A stretch of 64,000 nucleotides of DNA, from the NCBI GenBank assembly GCA_003833135.1, contig QZLH01000119.1, positions 59,223 through 123,222 of the forward strand, in the 5' to 3' direction. The notes beneath the pieces are model-generated. The model saw only the letters and a program-made list of their open reading frames with translations. It was not told the origin of the DNA and made no database searches. The translations under genes and the position numbers were made by a program. Below, one piece after another: positions 56,410 through 64,000 of the stretch. Each line of letters opens with the position of its first letter. Positions within the stretch are counted from its first letter, which is position 1. The stretch is from Oehlia diaphana. Its lineage: Eukaryota; Glomeromycota; Glomeromycetes; Glomerales; Glomeraceae.

Positions 56410-57330
56410 AACATATTCCAAAAGCAAAAATATGATTCAAAAATTTCTAAAATTATTCCAGTAAAATGGACAGAGGCCATCAACGAATGATAAATGGTAA
56501 TATTTATTAAATATATATAGAAACTAATATATTTAACTAATTTTAATATCTTAAAATAAGTTAGGAACAAACTATTGCATCTGCTAATAATGCATTTATA
56601 GAAGATTCTTCATGTCAATTAAGAATTTTCCAAATTGAAATTGTATTTCAAAAACAAAAAAAATATGATTCAAAAATTTTTTAAAATAATTCCAGTAAAT
56701 GAATAGAGGCCATCAACAAATGGTAGATGGAAATATTCATTAAATATGGAAACTGGAATATTTGGTTTAGACAACTGATTTGAATACTTAAAATAAGTTA
56801 AAAGTAATTGTGAAACAAACTATTGTATCTACTAATAATGCATTTATAGAAGATTCTTCATGTCAATTAAGAATTTTCCAAATTGAATTTATATTCCAAA
56901 AACAAAAAAAAATGATTCAAAAATTTTTTAAAATAATTCCAGTAAATGAATAGAGGCCATCAACAAATGGTAGATGGAAATATTCATTAAATATGGAAAT
57001 TGGAATATTTGGTTTAGACAACTGGTTTGGATACCTCAAAACAAGTTAAAAGTAATTGTAAAACAAGCTATAATATCTGCTAATAATGCATTTATGGAAG
57101 AATCTTTCATGTCAATTAAGAATTTTCCAAATTGAAATCAAATTCCAAAAACATCAGTAAATGAATAAAGGCCATAAACAAATGGTAAATGGCAATATTC
57201 ATTAAATATAGAAACAGAATTATTAGATTTAGACAACTGATTTGGATAACCTCAAAATAAGTAAAAAGTAATTACGGAACAAGCCATTGCAAATGCTAAC
57301 TATGCATTTATGGAAAATTCTTTATAATAT
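56410..57330 (+). repeat. Tandem array, four copies of about 247 bp
   Basis: The words AATAATGCATTTATAGAAGA, TTCATGTCAATTAAGAATTT, CCAGTAAATGAATAGAGGCC and ATCAACAAATGGTAGATGG recur in the same order. AATAATGCATTTAT is at about 56587, 56836 and 57081, and a diverged version at about 57297. A partial first copy starts near 56410. Spacing is about 240-250 bp. The third unit has an internal deletion of about 30 bp. Frames give peptide-like WIEAINKW and NAFIEDSS, so the unit may derive from coding DNA. Confidence 0.85.
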
Positions 57331-57339
57331 AATGATATT

Positions 57340-57967
57340 TGTTAGTATTTATATAATATATCATAAAAATTTCCATATACTTTATTTTGGGCATGCCTGT
57401 AAAATTTTAACAAGTCAGAAATTCTAAAGAAGTAAGATAAACAAAATATTTACAAACTACTTAAGATAAATAAAATAATTGAAAAGATTAAAAGAAAACA
57501 TGAACAAGAAAAAATAAGCCTAAACCTGCATTTATTAATCTTTACCCTGGAGTTAAAAATGTAATTTTTTTGACTTTGATTTATAATAACTAATATTAGA
57601 TTTATAATTTTCTAATATTAATATTTTATTCTAAGGGAATTTACATGTCCAAATCATTTGTGAAGTAGATAGCTAATTTTTACTTATCAAAAGTTTTTAT
57701 TAATATTATTATCATCATACCTGTCACCATTTCTTTGCCTTATAATGAAATCAAAAAAGCCTTGAAAGAAAATAACACAAAGTATTGGCTTCTAGTTCTG
57801 GCTGATTATAATTGACTTAAATGATAAATATTACAATATTATGATGTAATACACTTATATATATATATCTGCATTAACTTTTTAAAGATATAAATATGTA
57901 AAGTTTAAGTAATCTTTTCAAACTAATTAAAAAAAACTACTAATTAATTATCTTATTAATTATAAAT
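57340..57967. other. Intergenic, no gene recognised
   Basis: AT-rich; no frame of interest. Confidence 0.4.
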
Positions 57968-58351
57968 ATGTCCAAACATATCATTCAAAAATATCCCAAA
58001 AAAAAATTTACTAAAGAGAATTCAAAAGAGTTTGATAATAAAAGTGACTACAATTCTAACCTTGAAAGTTCAGATAATAATAATGATAATCAATAAGAAG
58101 ATATGTTATCAATAATTTTAACTCATATTATCGCCTTAGAAAATAAAAATAAGACATTGAAAGCTGAATTAAAAAATAAATCATCAGTTTCAAGTTCAAG
58201 AAATAAAGTAACTTCAAATATTATAAAGTTCAGTTCCAATAAATTTATTCAAAAAATGGATAGGGTGGTGCTTAAATTGACATCCAAAAAGCATGTAGAA
58301 TCCAGCTTAGAACAATTAAGCCCTGAACAAGAATCAGATAGTGTCATGTGA
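57968..58351 (+). pseudogene. Lys/Ser-rich open frame with one internal stop
   Basis: From MSKHIIQKYPKKKFTKEN the frame runs to one TAA (58094-58096, after NNNDNQ). It then continues unchanged as EDMLSIILTHIIALENKNK to TGA at 58349. That is 127 codons around a single stop. The second half has a predicted coiled-coil stretch (ALENKNKTLKAELKNK), then a Ser/Lys-rich tail with VVLKLTSKKHVE. I do not recognise it. It may be a recent pseudogene, an intron-containing gene with the stop spliced out, or a sequencing error. Confidence 0.4.
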
Positions 58352-58382
58352 TCATCATGTGCTACTCCGAAATTGATTGATG

Positions 58383-58510
58383 TTGCATAATTAACATGTC
58401 GGACATAATTAATATGCCAAACATGATTAACATGTCAAACCTAGTAATTAACATGTTGGTTATGATCAACGTATTGAACATGTTAGTCATATTATACATA
58501 GTAGATATGT
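58383..58510 (+). repeat. Degenerate repeat of TTAACATGTY
   Basis: Seven or more variants of (AAT)TAACATGTCGGACAT, spaced about 17-22 bp, just upstream of a MITE. Confidence 0.65.
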
Positions 58511-58695
58511 TAAATTTATTAGTATGTGTATAATTTATTATAATTATCAGTTAATTTTCTTGTAGTAATGTCAGGAAAGATAATAACGAAATAAAGTTTT
58601 CTTTTAAAGTTATAAAAATTACCTCACTGTTGTATATTGATAATTTTCATTGTAAAAAATCCTTTATTCATATTCAGAAGTATATGCTGACATTA

Positions 58696-59072
58696 AAGAT
58701 GGTCATTAGTCCTACCAGTCCTACTCAGTCCCAGGACTGCCAGTCTTAAGACTGGACCATGATCTTTTGGTCTTTTCGGTCCTACTGTTAATTCAGGCTG
58801 AACTTATAGTGCTGGCCAGAATTACAAGAAAGTGTAACACAAAAAATTTTGTATTACAATGGCAGAACCAGTAAAAAATTTTTTGCCCAGTGGCTAAACT
58901 ATGTATCTGGGATCACGTGACAGCCGTATTTAGTAATTCTGGCCGACACTATGTATCTGGCCAGAATTAGCCCAGAACTGAAAGACCGCAGTCCTATGTG
59001 AGACGGACCAGTCCATCTTTTTAGGGTGTAGGATTGGTGAGACCGTAGTCTTCTAGGACCGGTGACCATCCT
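58696..59072. mobile_element. 377-bp MITE with GATGGTCA termini
   Basis: TA on both sides (58694-58695, 59073-59074). The ends AAGATGGTCATTAGTCCTA and TAGGACCGGTGACCATCCT are inverted repeats. Subterminal AGTCCTA / TAGGACT words are repeated in both orientations on each side. The centre holds two inverted CTGGCCAGAATTA words (about 58812 and 58960), shared with other repeats in this window. It has no coding capacity. The TA target site suggests a Tc1/mariner-type source. Confidence 0.8.
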
Positions 59073-59207
59073 TAGCTGACGTACAGCATTATACAACATG
59101 TCTGATCAGATTATTTTAATATATTGTTTAAATTATACACTATATTAACCTTCTGCTACCTAATTAATTGAATTGCTTAATAATTTTTAAGCGTAAAGAA
59201 CTAATAC

Positions 59208-61209
59208 AACAATAGTAATACAGAAGCAGAAGTATGTGAAAAAGATATTTTACATAAAGATTGTAAGACTAAAGAAGATGCTTTACATGAGGATTGTATG
59301 ACTAAAGATGCTTCACGCAAAGGTTGTAAAATTAAAGATAATCTACCAATTCCAAAATCTATCAACTTTACAAATTTGCATTCAAAATTGAACTTGGAAA
59401 AGAATGTATATCAAAGTTATAAGGTTAATTTAATAAAGTATAATATTAATTATCAAATATTAATTAATTATTTTTTAATGTATTTTTTTCTAATTTAGAC
59501 TGCTTTCTATAACCTTGTTGATCAGTATACTTCTACTGAAGTACAATATAAAACCTTGATAAAAAAACTAAAGCTGGTATTATTCGCAAGTTTAATAAAG
59601 ATAATCCTCATTTTCCAAATTGCATTGGTGATTGGGCCTTAATATATCTCATGTGTCATAAAATAAATTTTAATCGTATGTAATATATTACATAATTAAT
59701 ATTTTTGCATTTGTAATAAATATAATTTACTAAATAATGAATTGTTTTTTTTAGGTGATAATATCCACCGTCAGTATATGAACAAAAGGCAAGCTGTAAA
59801 AAATAAACCAGTTAATAAAAGATGTGCAAAAAATAATGTTATATACGCAAAAACACCTGGCAATAATACTGAAGAGCTTATAATATAAGATACCTATCAG
59901 CAGTTTGAACAGTCTGAAGAAGATTTTAATAGTAATGATGAAGCAAGAAATTCAGAATGTGAAGATCATGCCCTATATAAAATAAGTGTCCAGAAATTGT
60001 CCAGAAATTGTCCAGAAAATTTGTCTAAAAGTACCTGGACATTTTCTGGACAATTAATGTCCAGAAATTATTCCGAAAATACACTCATTTCTGGACAGTC
60101 ATTTTTGTCCAGAAATTGTCCGGAAATTGACCTGAAATATTTTTTCATAAAATTTGTCATAAAAAGATATATAATAATTAATGTAACCATCATCATAGTT
60201 GCTCTTAACCTAAAATTTTATATTATAGATATATAGTATTTTTGCCTGCTCAACAAATTTAATTAGTATGACAAAGAAGTTTATGAATGTCAGTTTTGTG
60301 CTTTTTGCATTTATTTACAAAATTAATTTATCCTTTTTTTGGAAGTAACATCCAGAATTTGTCCAGAATTTTTTTATGTCCAGAATTTGTCCAGTTCAAA
60401 TTTTCTGAATTTTTACTATGTCTGGAATTTGTCTAGGTTTATCTGTCCAGAATTTGTCCAAAATGTTATACTGGACAAATTCTGGATAAATTCTGGACAA
60501 ATTCTGGATATGTCAAAATTTTAAGTATCAAACCTGTAGCAAAAAATAAACATTTTTCGGACAATTTCTGGACACTTCAGATTTATTCTGGACAGTTTCT
60601 GGACATTTTTGTAGACATTTTCCAGACATTTATTTTTTATAGGAATGAAAAGAAAAATGATCATGATGAGTTAGTACTATGTAATTCAACTAAATTTAAT
60701 AAATTGGATGAACAAATGAACTCTTCTGTGTATGTATAAAATAAATTTATTTGATTAATAATTAACTGGAATAATGGAGATAACATACATGTTTATTTTC
60801 TTTAAATATTAGGAACATCATGAAGTTTAACCAAATGGAGTCTTGTATTTACCAAATGGCAGTATTTAATAAGTATTAAAATTTTACATTTATTAAGTAA
60901 TAAAAAAATTAATACTTGAATATTGCAATATTTTATTATTTATTAAGTATTTAATTTTTTAAGCATTTTTTTAATACTTTAATTTAACACTTACAGATAC
61001 TTTTTCAATACATCTTGTATTCAAAAATGCTATTAATAAATATTTAATAAATGTTTTGATAAACATTATGATGAATGTCAAATCAAATCCACAACAAAGC
61101 AATAGAAATAAAGAATCTATTAAAAAACAGCAAATTGAAAAACAGAACAAATTGCCAAATAATTCTTCAGATTCATATGTATCTTTTAAATGTGTAATGA
61201 ATAATTGAT
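59208..61209 (+). pseudogene. Broken spliced gene of unknown family, split by an element
   Basis: Exon pieces with good borders: about 59208-59423 (a three-fold internal repeat, KDCKTKEDALH / EDCMTKDASR / KGCKIKD, donor AAG|GTTAAT); 59499-59675 (TAFYNLVDQYTSTEVQYK, then a frameshift, FNKDNPHFPNCIGDWALIYL, donor C|GTATGT); and 59755 onward (DNIHRQYMNKRQAVKNK, phase correct across the intron, one stop after EELII, then FEQSEEDFNSNDEARNS). The frame is then invaded by the element 59972-60643. It seems to resume with KNDHDELVLCNSTKFNKLDE (60652) and perhaps NPQQSNRNKESIKKQQIEKQ (61087). No known domain. The GDWALIYLM segment is the most protein-like. Probably a lineage-specific, transposon-associated family. 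Confidence 0.45.
59972..60643. mobile_element. 672-bp element packed with TGTCCAGAAATT motifs
   Basis: The ends CCTATATAAAATAAGTGTCC and the complement of GACATTTATTTTTTATAGG form inverted repeats. Between them, TGTCCAGAAATTGTCCAG words and their inverses occur more than twenty times: mostly forward on the left (59987-60135), mixed in the middle (60350-60505), inverse on the right (60555-60630). This dense subterminal array is what a transposase-binding region looks like. Open frames inside are by-products of the repeat. Confidence 0.75.
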
Positions 61210-61587
61210 TTTATTAATATTTATTCTATTAACATTAGAAAATCAACATCGCAGCCAACACTTCTTAGATCTTCTCGTAAAAGGACAAATGTTGAAAAAT
61301 GTCCAATTGATGAATAATTCAAGTAAACCTGACAAAAAATGACAATATAAAAGGAAATAAATGTCATAACTTTTACAATAGGAATTTACTATACATAAAT
61401 TGACCTTATTATATAATGATTGCATTTCACATTATGTTTAAACATGTTATTTGAATGTTATTTGTACATTAAATTAGTGCCTGATTATATTTACAATACA
61501 ACTTACGAATATTCAATATTGCATTAAATAAAATTATGTTTAAATTATAAACAAATAATGATATTTTGAATAATACTGTATGTAATA
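61210..61587. other. Intergenic, no gene recognised
   Basis: AT-rich; the minus frame 61243-61425 has no family features. Confidence 0.4.
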
Positions 61588-61673
61588 GTTATTTCATGGG
61601 GGACTGTGGATATTAATGATTTTCACAGCACAGCTGTAAAAATCATGATATTCCAGTGACTCCATGAAATAAC
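61588..61673. repeat. 86-bp imperfect hairpin
   Basis: GTTATTTCATGG...CCATGAAATAAC forms the outer stem. The inner parts GGATAT / ATATTCC and ATGATTTT / AAAATCAT continue the pairing nearly to the centre (CAGCACAGCTG). Confidence 0.8.
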
Positions 61674-62149
61674 TGATTTATCCCACAATTCCGAGTTTAT
61701 TGATAGTTTATTTTAACTACTAATTTTATAGTTTATTTTTGACTATTATAAATAGTATTTTATTAACTATTATTACTTTCTTCTTTATTCTACTTATTCA
61801 AACCATAATGGTTAATAAAAATAAAAAGCTTTACACAAATTCCCAAGTTTTCAATAGATTCAGATAGAGATGATGCACAAGCTAAGCTTCCTTAGAAAAT
61901 GAAATACCTTTATTTCAAAATTGTATTTTTCAAATATTTCTTTTTACATACAAAAATAGTTTCAAATTTGAAATTCTTTAAGTACAAATGCAAATAATAT
62001 AATATCATTTTTATTTCAATAGTATAATAATAATAAGTTTAACAATAAAAGTATAATTTATTATGTGATATAAACATGTTAATCAGTTACTGTGAAAATA
62101 TCAATAAAAAAATTCACAGAAATTGATTAAGAAATGTGGGATAAATGGT
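61674..62149. mobile_element. Possible MITE with TTTATCCCACA ends
   Basis: GATTTATCCCACAATTC at the left and GAAATGTGGGATAAATG at the right form a 17-bp imperfect inverted repeat around 476 bp of AT-rich DNA. The adjoining hairpin may belong to it. No target-site duplication could be fixed. Confidence 0.35.
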
Positions 62150-64000
62150 TAAATAACATTTTTTTACATACATTTTACGGAAATTGTGTTTTCATAGGGA
62201 AAGACTAATAAAGATATAAATATGAAGACAATAAGATACTTGGACATTAAAACTACTGATTCAGAATAATTTAAAATATAAGATCTTATTATTTATAATA
62301 TACCTATCTCCTAGATGCTGGAGAAGATATTTAATGAATGCATGCTCTGAAAAATGATAATTTCAATAAGCTTAAATACAAAAAAAATATCCAAATAGTT
62401 AGACTTAAAATAACATTGTCATAATTTATATAATATCCAACTTTTAATAAAAATAACTGGTCAATATTCTTGAAAGAGTCACTAAAAAAATACTATAAAG
62501 AAAGGATTACAAATTCTCCAGAAGAATACCAGCTGATTTTTATTATATCTTTCATTAGACCATAAAAATAGTCCAGCAATTAACTAATGATATTATAAAA
62601 TATTCTCAGCTAATTTCACCAATCATATTGCTTATTTCTGCAAATATTGTTTCAAATTCTTAATCCAATCATTTGGATCTCTTTGATAATTCTGGTAATT
62701 CTTCTACTCTTGCTGCTCAATTTACTGATGCTACCAAATTATTTCATTTTCATTTATTTTATCACAGTATATGGAAATATTAATAATTTATAAGGACTTG
62801 TAAAAAAAAAAAATTTATGGGCTTGTAAAAAAAATTATGAGAGCTTTCAAAAAAGTTATGAGGGCTTTCAAAAAAATTTATAGAAGCTTGTAAAAAAACA
62901 ATTAAGCTTTATTTTTAATTACCAATTTTTTTCTTTAAGGTTCCTTTTTTTTTGTAAAGATTTCTCTCAATATTTAAGGAATCTTTTATTTTAATACTAA
63001 AAGTGAAACTGAAGGTGACATCCCAATAACTTTAGCTACAATTAAAGGCTTACCAGTTACTGGCTGCATAAAATTACTATGGTTTTATAGAAGAGATAAA
63101 GGGCAATAAGGTAGACATCCAGATATCATATTTGTAGGATAATGAAAAAATATATAAAAAGTTAAGCTAATGCAACTAGTGATAATAAATACTACAATAG
63201 ATTAGCTTACTATGTCTTTTCTTTAATACCAAAAGAAAAAGATGAAATTTATTGGTAAAAATATAAGGGTAAATATAATAATAAGAAAATATATGAAACT
63301 ACATACAGGTATTATATTTTGTCATCTTCTGTTTATTTCAATAAGAAATAATGCTAAATTTTTAAGAAAATATTGGTGATAAAAATAAGGGTTGTACTAT
63401 TGAAAATGATATAAAACAATTGAATCAGCTTATTTTAACCATCATTTATCAGTAAAATCACTATCAGCCTTAGTTCTCTAATTCATTTATATCATTATAA
63501 TGCAGATAAGCTGCATATAATGCTAAGAATTTTTGATTAATTGTGAATTTGTGGGTATTACTAGCAATTCAAGAACTTTAAGTGCAAAATTGATTTAATG
63601 ATTCAATTAAAATAAATATTATTGTTAAACACCTAGAATTTCATTTTTGGTAAAACCAAAAAAACACAGAGCTGAATTCATACATTATTAATGGTAATAA
63701 AGAAATTATAAAAAACTTTGATTTGAAATTATTTTAATTATTTATCCCATATACAGTAAAAAAGAAACCTAAATATCTATTCCCTTCTTTACTATTATTT
63801 ATTTTTCTTATTTTTTCTTCATTAATAATTAATTCTTTTTCTTTATTATTTATTTTTATTACTTCATGCTTATTAACATTAGCTTTGATATTAAAGATGT
63901 TAGCCGTAACTGTAATATTAAGACACAGTGTCGTATGTAATAGGTTGCAACCTATCTACATTAAAAAGCAAAAGTTGTAATGCTGTAATTAGGTTGTAAT
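62150..64000. other. AT-rich end of the window with coding traces
   Basis: At 62795-62910 a 27-bp unit (GGGCTTGTAAAAAAAATTAT, GGGCTTTCAAAAAAGTTATGA) repeats about five times. On the plus strand, 62990-63230, decayed frames give TLATIKGLPVTGCIKLLWFY and NKYYNRLAYYVFSLIPKEKD, which look like remains of one protein. I do not recognise it. The rest shows nothing. Confidence 0.35.

Noticed and set aside
56410..57330. CRISPR-like repeat array
   Set aside because: Units are 247 bp and contiguous without short unique spacers, in a eukaryotic context.
59997..60524. Two frames with repeated SRNCPE-type and NLS-type words
   Set aside because: They are translations of the TGTCCAGAAATT motif array of the 59972-60643 element.

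Overview
The window looks like a nuclear contig of an arbuscular mycorrhizal fungus of the Rhizophagus/Glomeromycota type. It is extremely AT-rich and gene-sparse, with spliced genes that use GTAAGT/GTATGT donors and TAG acceptors. It carries families expanded in those fungi: F-box proteins, a MATA-HMG box protein, Sel1-like repeats, a Crinkler-like header and many decayed transposons. The species assignment is an inference from family content recalled from memory; no search was run. Nothing bacterial, no CRISPR array and no tRNA or rRNA was recognised.

Layout. 0-12 kb: an unknown 307-residue protein (183-1106, minus), a MATA-HMG box protein (2595-2915, minus), two MITEs, and a broken mitochondrial carrier (9426-10033, minus) preceded by an array of short palindromic modules (9905-10980). 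12-21 kb: an assembly gap flanked by an identical 98-bp repeat, a short spliced gene tail (14331-14543), a poly-T/poly-A duplication and a second module array containing the second copy of a GTGCTTCGATC MITE. 21-28 kb: the best gene of the window, a five-exon dual-specificity phosphatase-like protein that has lost its catalytic arginine (21859-22850, minus); an F-box protein (24276-25463); and a decayed SF3B4-like splicing-factor pseudogene (26580-27630). 28-46 kb: a transposon graveyard with a LINE tail, a MULE-like transposase, a 712-bp TIR element, a Tc1/mariner relic, a tyrosine-recombinase-like gene with two nested MITEs, a Crinkler-like header, and a 0.9-kb duplication with Sel1-repeat pseudogenes. 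46-53 kb: a further module array, an intact F-box gene (48534-49946) and its decayed relative (52254-52774). 53-64 kb: very AT-rich, with a four-copy 247-bp tandem repeat, further MITEs, and broken spliced genes, one of them split by an element full of TGTCCAGAAATT motifs.

The genes form no operon or pathway; this is accessory, repeat-driven sequence. The strongest candidate for something undescribed is a dispersed module, (G)GAACGTTANTAACGTTC palindrome + T-rich tract + TAG, which resembles the 3' end of an intron carrying a hairpin. It occurs in five clusters, two of them next to broken housekeeping genes. Second is the pseudophosphatase.
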